Shown here: positions 9,192 through 18,331 of the stretch, piece after piece | Layout of the letters: each line of letters starts with the position of its first letter | Position numbering within the stretch: the first letter of the stretch is position 1 | From: Zophobihabitans entericus | GTDB lineage: Bacteria; Pseudomonadota; Gammaproteobacteria; Enterobacterales; Orbaceae | Direction: 5' to 3' | Assembly (NCBI RefSeq): GCF_011745665.1 | Contig: NZ_CP050253.1 | Span: 2,269,418-2,333,417 of the forward strand | DNA: 64,000 nucleotides | Translations under genes and position numbers: made by a program | The notes under the pieces: generated by a model | Databases searched by the model: none | The model's input: only the letters and a program-made list of their open reading frames with translations | What the model was told of the DNA's origin: nothing

Positions 9192-10124
9192 ATGATCATC
9201 AGTGCCAGCAAACGCACGGATATTCCGGCATTTTATTCCGATTGGTTTTTCAATCGGTTACAGGCTGGTTATGTTTTGATTCAAAATCCACGCAATCCTC
9301 ATATGTTCTCACGCGTGCGCTTAAATCCTGATGTTGTCGATTGTATTGTGTTTTGGACTAAAAATCCTTACCCAATGCTTGCTAAGCTGGATAAACTGCA
9401 ACCTTATGATTACTATTTCCAGTTTACTTTAACTCCTTATGATCAACAGGTAGAAGCTAAGCTCCCGTCAGTTAAGCAACGCATTACTATTTTTAAACAA
9501 CTTAGCGAGAAGATTGGTAAAGAGCGCGTGATCTGGCGCTATGATCCGATCTTTATCAGTCCTGAGCACAGTATTGAATATCATAAACAGCAATTTAGTT
9601 ATTTGCTGGCAGAACTTAAAGACTATACACAAAAATGTGTGATTAGTTTTATTGATCATTATAAGCATCTTCACCAGACTTTTAATGCCAGAGCGATTAA
9701 GCCCATGACCAATGAGCAAATCAATGAACTGGCTGAGTATTTTGCAAAGCAAGCCAGACAAGCAGGTATCGTGCTGGAAACTTGTGCTGAAGAGGTGGAT
9801 CTTGAGCAATATGGTATTGCTCATGGTGCTTGTATTAACTTACAACAAATTGAGCAGATTATTCAAAGTCCAATCAATGCGAAAATTGACAAAAACCAGC
9901 GTGAGGCTTGTGGTTGTATAGAAAGTATTGATATTGGAACCTATAACACCTGTTTACATGAATGTATTTATTGTTATGCCATTACCCGTCAAAATCAGGT
10001 GATAATTAATCGTCGTCAGCACGATAAGTTGTCACCTAAACTGATTGGTCAGATAGAACCGACAGATATTATTATTGATAAAATGGTGAGTTCTGTAAAA
10101 ACTAAACAGGACTCACTTTTTTAA
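9192..10124 (+). CDS. DUF1848 family protein with C-terminal Cys cluster
   Basis: The protein begins [19 protein letters not shown], the standard start of DUF1848 proteins, so I chose ATG 9192 over the in-frame GTG at 9153 that would add 13 residues. The end carries CGC...[17 protein letters not shown], a CxxxCxxC cluster resembling that of radical-SAM or iron-sulfur proteins. The family is uncharacterised; a repair-related role by analogy with spore photoproduct lyase-like enzymes is possible but not shown. It is followed 13 bp later by endonuclease V, suggesting an operon. Confidence 0.82.
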   Translation: MIISASKRTDIPAFYSDWFFNRLQAGYVLIQNPRNPHMFSRVRLNPDVVDCIVFWTKNPYPMLAKLDKLQPYDYYFQFTLTPYDQQVEAKLPSVKQRITIFKQLSEKIGKERVIWRYDPIFISPEHSIEYHKQQFSYLLAELKDYTQKCVISFIDHYKHLHQTFNARAIKPMTNEQINELAEYFAKQARQAGIVLETCAEEVDLEQYGIAHGACINLQQIEQIIQSPINAKIDKNQREACGCIESIDIGTYNTCLHECIYCYAITRQNQVIINRRQHDKLSPKLIGQIEPTDIIIDKMVSSVKTKQDSLF

Positions 10125-10137
10125 GCAAGGAAGGAAG

Positions 10138-10815
10138 ATGTTAGATATACAACAATTAAAAGCTGAACAATTAAGTAAAGCCGGGCAGGTTATTCTCTCT
10201 GATGATTTTTCATTACCTGAAACAAATTTTTTAATTGGTGGGACTGATGTGGGCTTTGAGCAGGATGGTGAAATCACCAGAGCGGCTATTGTGGTACTTA
10301 AATATCCAAGTTTTGAAGTGATGGAATATCAAATTGCCCGTATTCCAACTACCATGCCTTATATTCCGGGTTATCTCTCTTTCCGTGAATATCCGGCTTT
10401 ACTGAAAGCCTGGCAGCAACTTAAACAGAAACCACAATTACTGTTTGTTGACGGGCAGGGTGTAGCTCATCCAAGGCGTCTTGGTATTGCCAGCCATTTA
10501 GGACTGCTGCTTGATATTCCAACTATTGGGGTAGCAAAAAATCGTTTGTGCGGTAAACATGACATTTTACCAGAAGAAGTCGGGAGCCACGTTGCCTTAA
10601 TTGATAAACAAGAGCAAATTGGCTGGGTGTTAAGGAGTAAAAAACGTTGTAATCCTCTATATATTTCAGCCGGGCATCGAATCAGTCATAATACAGCACT
10701 AAACTGGGTAGAGAAATGTTTAAAAGGTTACCGTTTACCAGAGCCAACACGTTTTGCTGATGCCTTTGCTTCCAATAAAAAGCTATTTCAAACTTATCTG
10801 GCAGAGAATAGCTAA
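10138..10815 (+). CDS. nfi: Endonuclease V (deoxyinosine 3' endonuclease)
   Basis: A 225-residue protein, the normal length for Nfi. Family landmarks are GGTDVGF (metal-binding Asp near 37), [11 protein letters not shown] (the PYIP wedge that probes the damaged base) and [15 protein letters not shown] (second metal Asp). It cuts the second phosphodiester bond 3' to deoxyinosine and other deaminated bases, starting repair of nitrosative deamination. An AAGGAAG ribosome site precedes ATG 10138. Likely co-transcribed with the DUF1848 gene. Confidence 0.95.
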   Translation: MLDIQQLKAEQLSKAGQVILSDDFSLPETNFLIGGTDVGFEQDGEITRAAIVVLKYPSFEVMEYQIARIPTTMPYIPGYLSFREYPALLKAWQQLKQKPQLLFVDGQGVAHPRRLGIASHLGLLLDIPTIGVAKNRLCGKHDILPEEVGSHVALIDKQEQIGWVLRSKKRCNPLYISAGHRISHNTALNWVEKCLKGYRLPEPTRFADAFASNKKLFQTYLAENS

Positions 10816-10902
10816 AATAAAACCGGTTAAGACATTCCATTTAAGATACGAAAGATCTATATTATACGGCTTAAATCATTCCTAATTATAAAAGAGCTTC
10901 CC

Positions 10903-11778
10903 GTGTCACTTTCTTCCTACTTTCTTGCGCTTGTGGTAGTTATCACATGGGCTTATAACAATATTGCCGTAAAACTCGGCGGTGTTGAGATACCTCCTAT
11001 TTGTTTAGTGACACTACGCTTTGTGGTAGTGGCCATTTTAGTGGTGCCATTTACCCGTGTGAGTAAAGAGCAGCTAAAAGTTGTGGTCTTACTGGCCTTT
11101 ACTTTTGGACTGATGCATTTCTCTCTGTTATTTGTGAGTCTGCAATATGCAGAAGTTGGGATTAGTGCCATTCTGACTCAACTTGGAACACCTTTTGCTA
11201 TCCTTATGGCGTGTGTGTTTTTGAAAGAAAAAATCAAACTAAAACAAATTATCGGTATCTTCATCTCATTTGTTGGCGTTGTTACACTGGCAGGTAGCCC
11301 AAGTATGCCACCAATTCCTATTATTATTTTACTATTAGGTAGTGCGCTGGGCTGGGCTGTGACCAATGTGATTATTAAGCAAAAAGCGGCTAATATTCCG
11401 CCTTTAACATTAACAGCCTGGGTTTCTTTTATCTCTATTCCGGTTGTGGGTTTTACCTCTTTTATTTTTGAATCAGGGCAGCTTGAAGCATTACAAAAAG
11501 CCTCATGGAATGGCTGGTTTGCAGTATTTTATAGCGCAATAGGTTCATCTATTTTCGCGTATTCTATCTGGTATTGGTTATTGAAGAAGTATCCGATTAA
11601 CCAGGTGATTCCATTTTCACTATTAAGTCCGGTATTTTCAGTTTTATTTGGTATTTTACTCTTGAATGAACAGGTGAATATTTTTAAGATTATTGGATCC
11701 CTGTTAGTTATTGGCGGTATTTTCTTTGCAACAGTGGATATTAAGAGACTGATTTTCAGACGCCATTTACCACAATAA
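10903..11778 (+). CDS. EamA-family exporter (amino-acid metabolite type)
   Basis: A 291-residue protein with ten predicted helices in two EamA repeats, starting at GTG 10903. The first helix motif (VVITWAYNNIAVKLG) and the AILTQLGTPFAILMACVFLKEK segment resemble EamA/YdeD, the O-acetylserine and cysteine exporter of E. coli. The exact substrate cannot be read from the sequence. Single gene, ending 16 bp from the convergent yigZ with no obvious terminator between. Confidence 0.85.
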   Translation: MSLSSYFLALVVVITWAYNNIAVKLGGVEIPPICLVTLRFVVVAILVVPFTRVSKEQLKVVVLLAFTFGLMHFSLLFVSLQYAEVGISAILTQLGTPFAILMACVFLKEKIKLKQIIGIFISFVGVVTLAGSPSMPPIPIIILLLGSALGWAVTNVIIKQKAANIPPLTLTAWVSFISIPVVGFTSFIFESGQLEALQKASWNGWFAVFYSAIGSSIFAYSIWYWLLKKYPINQVIPFSLLSPVFSVLFGILLLNEQVNIFKIIGSLLVIGGIFFATVDIKRLIFRRHLPQ

Positions 11779-11793
11779 TAATTATCTTAGAGA

Positions 11794-12384
11794 TTACTTA
11801 TCAAGAATTGTCAGAGATTCTCGTCCCTTAGTCAGGTTAACGAGAGTCTCCTGAAATAACTTAGCTTCTTCTGTCGGAATTGCCATTTTAATGGCTGGGC
11901 CTAGCGTGCCAAAAATTTGTTCATCAATGATCACATCAAAATCACGTAAACGATTTTCCAGAATTGGCCATTCATGATAGTGGCAGGAAAATTGATAATG
12001 TTGTCTGAGGATAATGGGTTTTAGTGGTGCCGACTGCAAACAGTGGGCAGCACATCCACCATAAGCACGAATAAGCCCGCCGGCCCCCAGTTTTATGCCA
12101 CCAAACCAGCGAATAACCAGCACAACAACCTCATCTATTTGCTGACCTTCGATAGCCGATAAGATAGGACGACCGGCAGTGCCAGATGGCTCTCCATCAT
12201 CACTAAAACGATACTGTTGACCTATCTTCCATGCCCAGCAGTTATGATTAGCTGTTGCATCACTATTTGCCTGAATAAATTGTTGAGCCTGTTCAGTTGT
12301 GGTTACAGGAGCACTCCGCACTAAAAAGCGACTTTTTTTAATTTCTTCCTGCCACTGATAAGGTTCAACTAAGGTAAAGGTCAT
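11794..12384 (-). CDS. yigZ: YigZ/IMPACT family protein
   Basis: A protein of ~196 residues with the UPF0029 core KKSRFLVRSAP, HNCWAWKIG, RFSDDGEPSGTAGRPILSAIEGQ and VVLVIRWFGGIKLGAGGLIRAYGG. The frame is open 24 codons further upstream, but YigZ proteins start near MTFTLVEPYQWQEEIKKSRF, so ATG at 12384 is chosen. The mammalian relative IMPACT affects Gcn1-Gcn2 signalling; the bacterial role is unclear and may relate to ribosomes or nucleic acid binding. Confidence 0.88.
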   Translation of the reverse strand: MTFTLVEPYQWQEEIKKSRFLVRSAPVTTTEQAQQFIQANSDATANHNCWAWKIGQQYRFSDDGEPSGTAGRPILSAIEGQQIDEVVVLVIRWFGGIKLGAGGLIRAYGGCAAHCLQSAPLKPIILRQHYQFSCHYHEWPILENRLRDFDVIIDEQIFGTLGPAIKMAIPTEEAKLFQETLVNLTKGRESLTILDK

Positions 12385-12558
12385 GGAGCTATATGTCTGA
12401 TGAGAAGTGAATGGCTTAGGATTATAGGAGAAATTATCAGTAGAGGAAACCCGCAATCTGCATAGTATTTAACAAATCCATGAGAAGGTCTTACAATACC
12501 TGATTATATTTTAAGGATTTTTAGTAAAAGGAATTCGTTAAAAGGAAGCAATAAATAT

Positions 12559-13293
12559 ATGCAACAAAATAAATATGATGACGAGACATTTTTTAATAAA
12601 TACCATCAAATGGCACGCTCACAACAAGGGCTGGAAGCTGCTGGTGAATGGCATACATTAAAGTCGATGTTACCTGATTTTAAGGGTAAAAGATTGCTCG
12701 ATCTGGGGTGTGGTTATGGCTGGCACTGTATTTATGCCATGGAGCAGGGAGCGAAATCAGCGGTTGGGGTAGATATCTCTGAGAAGATGCTGCAAAAAGC
12801 CAGAGAGATGAATACTTTTAAACAGGTTGAATACCAGCAGATGCCAATTGAGTCGATTCAGTTTCCTGAAGATAGTTTTGATATTGTGCTGAGTTCTCTG
12901 GCATTTCACTATGTTCAATCATTTGAGGATATTTGCCGTAAAGTTTCTGTTTGTTTAGCTGCTAAAGGGGATTTCATCTTTTCGGTAGAGCATCCGGTTT
13001 TTACTGCGTATGGAACGCAGGACTGGTACCGGGATGAGTCCGGGGAAATTAAACACTGGCCAGTTGATGGTTATTTTACTGAAGGTGTTCATCATACTCA
13101 GTTTTTGGGTGAGGAAGTGATTAAGTATCATAAGACACTGACAACTTATCTAAATACATTATTGCAAATGGGGTTTGAGATTACCGGGATTGTAGAGCCA
13201 CAGCCAAATGAACATCTTTTAGCGACAGTTCCGGGAATGAGTTATGAGTTACGGCGTCCAATGATGTTACTGGTGAGTTGTCGGAAGAAGTAA
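12559..13293 (+). CDS. Class I SAM-dependent methyltransferase
   Basis: A 244-residue soluble enzyme. Motif I is LLDLGCGYGWHCIYA (about residues 46-60), with the acidic VGVDIS at the end of strand 2 and SSLAFHYVQ as motif IV. This is the Methyltransf_11 type acting on small molecules or quinone-like substrates; the substrate cannot be assigned. Good AAGGAAG ribosome site at 12541-12548. Followed by the first copy of the intergenic repeat family. Confidence 0.85.
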   Translation: MQQNKYDDETFFNKYHQMARSQQGLEAAGEWHTLKSMLPDFKGKRLLDLGCGYGWHCIYAMEQGAKSAVGVDISEKMLQKAREMNTFKQVEYQQMPIESIQFPEDSFDIVLSSLAFHYVQSFEDICRKVSVCLAAKGDFIFSVEHPVFTAYGTQDWYRDESGEIKHWPVDGYFTEGVHHTQFLGEEVIKYHKTLTTYLNTLLQMGFEITGIVEPQPNEHLLATVPGMSYELRRPMMLLVSCRKK

Positions 13294-13328
13294 AGAGAAT
13301 TATTTTTATGAATGATTTCATACTAAAA

Positions 13329-13640
13329 GTGCGACTGCGTCGCGCAACTGAAGAGTGGTGTGGTTATTAGCATGGTGTTTGGCGGGGAACACGCCCCGCA
13401 GGCGTGTATTCTTTTTATGGTGTTTGTTATTAGCATGGGCTTAGGGCGGACGGCGCCGCCCATGCGCAATCAGGTTTGTTCTATGTTTTTGTTAGCTTGG
13501 TGTTTGTGGGGGAACATCCCCCAGAGATGTTTCTTTAGGAACGGTTGCCAGCTCCGTGGGCTTGATGGCCTACCGCACCCCATAGGCGCCCGTTCGTCAG
13601 GCTCACTAAGACCTATGAGGTACGCTCTCCATCAATCAGA
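13329..13640 (+). repeat. Composite palindromic repeat, copy 1 (forward, modules A-B-C-D-E)
   Basis: The fullest copy. In order: A, GCGAC-TGC-GTCGC (13331-13343); B, GGCGGGG-AACACG-CCCCGC (13381-13399); C, GGGCGGACGGCGCCGCCC (13444-13461); D, GGGGGAACATCCCCC (13508-13522); E, a long imperfect hairpin from TTGATGG (13562) to CCATCAA (13635), preceded by GGTTGCCAGCTCCGTGGG. Linkers such as TTTGTTATTAGCATGG recur in other copies. It lies between the convergent methyltransferase and apt genes. An open frame through it reads only the palindromes and is not a gene. Confidence 0.9.
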
Positions 13641-13722
13641 GCAACTGTGCTGTAACTCTAAATAGAATATTAAAATCAATTAGCTAAATCATAAAATAAA
13701 GATTAGGAAAATTATAGGATTA

Positions 13723-14074
13723 AGATCTAAAAAGCGCGACACTGCCGCGCAATATAAACTCATATAAGATTTATAATTCTTAATACCAGAACTTAAAATA
13801 ACAACTCTCAACCCGACCCAATCTAAAATATAATCTTTTAATCTTTTAATCTTTTATCAGTGAATCCTATTGGATATAGACTGAGCTTATCGGTGCTATG
13901 GAGTAAGCGTTACATGGCTTGCATGTTCAGCGCATCGGAATAGTACCGGTAAGCTCACACGCAGGCTAATGATCTTCACCGTTCTAAGATCTATAAGCGC
14001 GACTACGTCGCGCAACTCAAATAACCTAATGATTTCACGACTCTAAGATCCAAAAGCGCGACAGTGTCGCGCAA
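13723..14074 (+). repeat. Three spaced copies of the module A mini-repeat
   Basis: TAAGATCTAAAAAGCGCGAC followed by a short spacer and CGCGCAA occurs at about 13721-13752, 13985-14014 and 14044-14073, each a small hairpin. The same unit is seen at 34615-34643 and, inverted, at 37484-37516 and 49508-49539. Between copies are AT-rich filler, a triple ATCTTTTA run at ~13832-13857 and a separate hairpin (next entry). Confidence 0.8.
13883..13956. repeat. Long stem-loop, 17-bp arms
   Basis: GAGCTTATCGGTGCTAT (13883-13899) pairs with ATAGTACCGGTAAGCTC (13940-13956) with two mismatches, enclosing a 40-base loop. Not seen elsewhere in the window. It may be a further module of the composite repeats or an independent element. 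Confidence 0.6.
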
Positions 14075-14247
14075 CTTAATACATCATTATTGTGGATATT
14101 ATGATTTTGAGATGGTCGATAGGGTAAGGCTATGATTTACTTGGAAAAACTGCAATAAACCTTATTTTATAACTATTTGATTTTATTGCAGTTTTTATTT
14201 GAAAATAATCTTGATTATTTGTTTAATAACAATTGGTTAAGATTTAA

Positions 14248-14799
14248 TTACTCACCAAGAAAATTAACCAGAGTGAAACAGTTCACACCCATATCAGTTA
14301 ATTTCTTTTCACCACCAAGGTCTGGTAGGTTAATAACAAATGCTGCGTCTTCAACAATGCCACCTGATTTTCTGATCAGATTTGCTGTAGCAGAAACAGT
14401 ACCACCTGTTGCTAGTAAGTCATCAATAATCAGGATTTTTTCACCCGCATTGATTGCATCAGTGTGAATTTCTAACGTATCTGTACCGTATTCCAGTTGA
14501 TATTCTTCTTTAAATACGTGACGCGGTAACTTTTTAGGTTTACGTACCGGAATAAACCCAGCACCAAGAGCCAGAGCAACAGGAGCTGCAAAGATAAAAC
14601 CACGCGCTTCTGTCCCAACGACTTTATCAATTTTTTTATCTTTGTAGTGAGCGACAAGCAACTCAATCGTTAATCTGAATGCTTCCGGATTTTCAAGTAA
14701 ACTGGTGATGTCACGAAACAGAATCCCCGGTTTTGGATAATCAGGAATAGTGATAATGCTATCTTTAATAAAAGATAATTTTTCAGATAAAGATTTCAT
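14248..14799 (-). CDS. apt: Adenine phosphoribosyltransferase
   Basis: A 183-residue enzyme of normal length. Key segments are [12 protein letters not shown] near the N-terminus, GTEARGFIF, the [21 protein letters not shown] loop, and the PRPP-binding motif [14 protein letters not shown]. It makes AMP from adenine and PRPP in purine salvage. Monocistronic, with the repeat region downstream. Confidence 0.96.
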   Translation of the reverse strand: MKSLSEKLSFIKDSIITIPDYPKPGILFRDITSLLENPEAFRLTIELLVAHYKDKKIDKVVGTEARGFIFAAPVALALGAGFIPVRKPKKLPRHVFKEEYQLEYGTDTLEIHTDAINAGEKILIIDDLLATGGTVSATANLIRKSGGIVEDAAFVINLPDLGGEKKLTDMGVNCFTLVNFLGE

Positions 14800-14891
14800 A
14801 AAATAAGTTGTCTCTTCTTTTAATTAAATTAGACGAAGCCGCTATTATGCAAAGCTATTTTTGGAAATGCAATACACAAATAGACTAAAAC

Positions 14892-14920
14892 AAAATAAAA
14901 AACCAGCTCATTAAGCTGGC
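14892..14920 (-). terminator. Rho-independent terminator of brnQ
   Basis: On the minus strand a CCAGCT-TAATG-AGCTGG hairpin is followed by a T-rich tract, 25 bp past the brnQ stop. Confidence 0.85.
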
Positions 14921-14944
14921 TTTATTAATATAAATAAGGGGTAT

Positions 14945-16285
14945 TTATTGAGATATTTTTGTTCTTTTAGAGGTGAAACAAAGAATATCAACAAAATAAC
15001 CAAGTACTCCACCAACAAATGCCGGTACAATCCAGCCCACACCATCACTGTAAAGTGGTAAGTATTTATCAAATAATTGGTTGATCGCCGGGAACTCGAT
15101 ATTTGCGGCATTAAAACCATCAAAGATACTGATACATAACGTAAAGTACATCGCACCGATATAAACCAGCTTTTTACCACCAAACATTTTATGTGTAAAG
15201 GTCAGGATAATAAGCACAATCGTTAATGGATAAACAATACATAAAATAGGGACAGAGATAGAGATTAGCTGAGTAAGACCAACATTAGCAAACAAGGCAC
15301 TAATAATTGAGAATAATACCGCATAAGCTCGGTAAGAAATTGATGGAATCAATTTTTGGAAGTAGTTAGAACAAGCCGTTGTTAGTCCGATACTAGTGGT
15401 TAAACACGCCATCAGAACAATAACACCTAAGACAGCATTACCACCAACACCAAAATACAGTGTAGAAACTTTTGATAAAACTTGTCCGCCATTTTCCTGA
15501 ACACCAATAGCTGTCACTGATGTTGCACCAATATAAGCCAGTGACACATAAACAACCGCCAGTAAGAAACCAGCAATCAGACTGGCTTTAATACAGGCAG
15601 AAAGAATACTGCTGCGGCTTTTAATACCAATTTTCGCAATACTATAAATAACGATAATACCAAAGATGAAGGATGCTAAGGTATCCATGGTCAGGTAACC
15701 ATTAGTAAATCCGGTAAAGAAAGCATTTTCCTGATAGGCTGGGGTCACTGCGGCAATAGGCTCACCCATTGGGGAGATAACCGTACTGATCACTAAAATT
15801 GCAATAAATAGTAGCATTAGGGGCGTTAAGAATTTACCGACAATATCCACAATACGGTTTGGATTGATTGAAAGTAAACAGCACAGTCCAAAATAGATCA
15901 CAGTAAAAATCGGCAGGGCAATACTTGAGTATTCAGGATTAATAAAAGGGCGGATACCTATCTCATAAGATACGCTACCCGTTCTTGGCATCGCAAATAA
16001 AGGGCCGATCGAGAGATAAAGGCTGGTTGCAAATACAATACCAAAAATCACACCTGCACGTTGGGATACTTTCAAAAAGTCACTTTCACCGGAAAACCCT
16101 AAGGCAATAACACCAAGCAGGGGTAAAAATACACCGGTACAGACAAAGCCGAGGCTGGCTATCCAGACATATTCACCTGAGAGCTGTCCAAGCATGACAG
16201 GGAAGATTAAATTACCGGCTCCGAAGAATAATGCGAATAGCATTATCCCAATAAAAATAACATGAAGAGAAGATGATTTTGGCAC
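14945..16285 (-). CDS. brnQ: BrnQ branched-chain amino acid:cation symporter
   Basis: A 446-residue protein with about twelve hydrophobic helices. The N-terminal ALFFGAGNLIFPVMLGQLSGEYVW and the SIGPLFAMPRTGSVSYEIGI segment are signatures of the LIVCS (BrnQ) family. It takes up leucine, isoleucine and valine with sodium or protons. Single gene, divergent from the nuclease gene across a 147-bp promoter region. Confidence 0.95.
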   Translation of the reverse strand: MPKSSSLHVIFIGIMLFALFFGAGNLIFPVMLGQLSGEYVWIASLGFVCTGVFLPLLGVIALGFSGESDFLKVSQRAGVIFGIVFATSLYLSIGPLFAMPRTGSVSYEIGIRPFINPEYSSIALPIFTVIYFGLCCLLSINPNRIVDIVGKFLTPLMLLFIAILVISTVISPMGEPIAAVTPAYQENAFFTGFTNGYLTMDTLASFIFGIIVIYSIAKIGIKSRSSILSACIKASLIAGFLLAVVYVSLAYIGATSVTAIGVQENGGQVLSKVSTLYFGVGGNAVLGVIVLMACLTTSIGLTTACSNYFQKLIPSISYRAYAVLFSIISALFANVGLTQLISISVPILCIVYPLTIVLIILTFTHKMFGGKKLVYIGAMYFTLCISIFDGFNAANIEFPAINQLFDKYLPLYSDGVGWIVPAFVGGVLGYFVDILCFTSKRTKISQ

Positions 16286-16432
16286 TGTTATAAATTCCTA
16301 ATTTAAATATTTCAGCGAAATTCTACCATCTATACAGAAAAATGTAGTTTTTTCTTATTAAAATTTTGCGAAAATTGTGAACAAGACATAGAATAGATTG
16401 CCTCTAAGCTGAGATATACTGGTAATAATCAC

Positions 16433-16927
16433 ATGATCTTTAATTATAAAAATATTGTTATCTCGTTTGTTTTATTATTTTTTGTTAGTTTTAAGGGATG
16501 GGCAGATTCTTCAACAGCACCGTTAACCGGAAGAATTGTTAAAGTTATTGATGGTGACACGGTTATTTTGTTAGTCGATAAAGAACAGATTAAAATTCGC
16601 TTGCTGGACATTGATGCACCAGAAAGAGGGCAAGCCTATTCACAAAAATCTCGCTTGAATTTAGCTCAATTAGTGTTAGATAAAGAGATTTCTGTCACTG
16701 TGAGTGGAAAAGACGTTTACGATCGTGTACTGGGTACCATTTTTGCTAACGGTATTAATGTGAATGCCGAACAGGTTAAACAAGGTTATGCCTGGGCATA
16801 TCAGTATAAAGGTGTTGTCAATAATCCTGAATATAAACGTTTTGAAGAACAAGCGAAAGAGCAGGGACTGGGACTTTGGCAAGGTAATAAGCCAACACCA
16901 CCCTGGGTATGGCGTCAGAATCACTAA
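16433..16927 (+). CDS. Secreted thermonuclease-like (SNase) protein
   Basis: A 164-residue protein with an N-terminal signal peptide (hydrophobic residues ~8-22, cleavage likely after WA) and a staphylococcal-nuclease fold: VIDGDTVILL, IKIRLLDIDAPE, the DRVLGTIF strand and NAEQVKQGYAWAY. The catalytic Arg, Glu and Asp positions of the family appear to be present. Probably a periplasmic or secreted nuclease degrading DNA or RNA. Its stop lies one base before the trmN6 start. Confidence 0.87.
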   Translation: MIFNYKNIVISFVLLFFVSFKGWADSSTAPLTGRIVKVIDGDTVILLVDKEQIKIRLLDIDAPERGQAYSQKSRLNLAQLVLDKEISVTVSGKDVYDRVLGTIFANGINVNAEQVKQGYAWAYQYKGVVNNPEYKRFEEQAKEQGLGLWQGNKPTPPWVWRQNH

Positions 16928-16928
16928 G

Positions 16929-17669
16929 ATGTCTGTCACTTTACCTGCGAACGGATTTACTTTTCAGCGTTTTTTTGTCGCTCATGACAAAAGCCCGATG
17001 AAAATCACCACTGACAGTGCCTTACTTGGGGCATGGGTTCCTGTTGAACCTGTGCCTGCTCGCGTTTTAGATATTGGTACCGGCTGCGGCGTCATTGCTC
17101 TTATGCTGGCTCAACGACTTGAGCATACAGTGACTCAAATTGCCGGTATTGATATTGATGAACAGGCCACTGAGCAGTGCCGGGAAAATAGCCAGAGTTC
17201 ACCATTTCAATTAATAAATGTGATTTGTGGTTCTGTGATCGATTATGCAGAGCAGGTTTCATCACATTACGATTTAATCGTAAGTAATCCTCCCTATTTT
17301 GCCACCGCGGTTGAATGTCGTACAGAACAGAGGCAGAACGCTCGTTATACTGACAGTTTAAATCACGCTCAGTTATTGCTGGCAGCATATAAACTGTCTA
17401 CATCTGACGGGAGATTCTGTTTAGTTTTACCGTGGTTAATTACCGATGAGTTTATTCAACTAGCTCAGAATATGGGCTGGTACTTAGCTGAACTTGTTAA
17501 AGTAAAATATTCCGAAAATAAAGACTACTCGTTAGCGTTACTGATGTTAACTAAGCAGCAACAAACAAAAAAAGAGTCTGAACTGTGTATGAGACATAAT
17601 GACAGTTCTTACACTATGGAATTTGCTGATTTAATGCAGGACTTTTATCTAAGATTTAAATCAGAATAG
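16929..17669 (+). CDS. trmN6: tRNA1(Val) (adenine(37)-N6)-methyltransferase
   Basis: A 246-residue class I methyltransferase. The frame extends upstream through the nuclease gene, but the protein family starts at FTFQRFFVAHDKSPMKITTDSALLGAW, so ATG 16929 is right. Motif I is VLDIGTGCGVIALMLAQR and the N6-adenine motif is NPPYF (about residue 120). TrmN6 (YfiC) makes m6A37 in tRNA-Val1. Coupled to the preceding nuclease gene by a one-base gap. Confidence 0.92.
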   Translation: MSVTLPANGFTFQRFFVAHDKSPMKITTDSALLGAWVPVEPVPARVLDIGTGCGVIALMLAQRLEHTVTQIAGIDIDEQATEQCRENSQSSPFQLINVICGSVIDYAEQVSSHYDLIVSNPPYFATAVECRTEQRQNARYTDSLNHAQLLLAAYKLSTSDGRFCLVLPWLITDEFIQLAQNMGWYLAELVKVKYSENKDYSLALLMLTKQQQTKKESELCMRHNDSSYTMEFADLMQDFYLRFKSE

Positions 17670-17784
17670 TATTTTTATTTATTCGTTATTAGTATTTATT
17701 GATTGATAAAAATTACTGTAACAGATAAACGCTTCCATCGATTTGTAGTATGATAAAGACATGTTGTTATTTAGGACTAAGAAC

Positions 17785-18288
17785 ATGAATACACTTATTG
17801 ATCATCCTACTGTCAAAATGCATTTAGCCAGTTATCCTGTTACGTTATTAACCATCGATAAACGACAAACCATTCTTACCTCTGAACCAGAAGGGCTCAC
17901 TTTAATTCTAAAAGCAGGGTATGAATTAACGGCAGAGACCTGCTTTAAACACAATCCTCCAACACCTTATGAAATAGAACACGCAATTACGCTGGTTGAA
18001 GACGAGATTATGCTTATCGCAAAACAATTGCCAGCCAGTACTCAGCTGATTACCTCAGATAAGATCATCCATGATATTGCACTGCTTTCAGATGTTCACC
18101 AGTCAGAAGTGATGGTACTGAGCATTGAGGCACTGGAAAGAACCTTTAACCGGTTTGCTGATATTGTTTCTGGCCGCCCGGCAACACAGGAAAATTTACC
18201 AGCAGAACATGAGTTTGCTACGTCACTGTTGATTTTGCGTGAGCTAATGCATCATTTACGATTTGAGCAGATTACCATTATTAATTAA
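17785..18288 (+). CDS. Hypothetical protein with a weak Ppx/GppA-like tail
   Basis: A 167-residue soluble protein. ATG 17785 has AGGA eleven bases upstream and is preferred to the in-frame ATG at 17761. I do not recognise the family. The last ~55 residues (VLSIEALERTFNRFADI...LPAEHEFATSLLILRELMHHL) echo the end of the Ppx/GppA phosphatase domain, where a leucine-rich helix, an Ala/Asp loop and a GALILRALLE helix occur. The N-terminal half shows no actin-like ATP motif, so phosphatase activity is not implied. Single gene, 43 bp before an SDR. Confidence 0.65.
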   Translation: MNTLIDHPTVKMHLASYPVTLLTIDKRQTILTSEPEGLTLILKAGYELTAETCFKHNPPTPYEIEHAITLVEDEIMLIAKQLPASTQLITSDKIIHDIALLSDVHQSEVMVLSIEALERTFNRFADIVSGRPATQENLPAEHEFATSLLILRELMHHLRFEQITIIN

Positions 18289-18331
18289 AAATACTGTGAA
18301 TTGATGATAAGAAGACATTTCAGGAGATACC

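Noticed and set aside
9128-9331. 67-codon frame with ATG at 9161 region
   Set aside because: Overlaps the DUF1848 gene in a different frame with no family resemblance.
13329-13640. Insertion sequence or MITE of a known transposon
   Set aside because: No transposase gene, no consistent terminal inverted repeats around the whole element and no visible target duplications.
13360-13665. Open frames through the composite repeats (also at 19081-19416, 19256-19483, 29959-30327, 34470-34664, 42438-42739, 49263-49518)
   Set aside because: They translate palindromic modules only, give Cys/Arg/Gly-rich nonsense shared between unrelated loci, and have no ribosome sites.
16764-16928. Upstream extension of trmN6
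   Set aside because: It overlaps the nuclease gene in another frame, and the family starts at ATG 16929.
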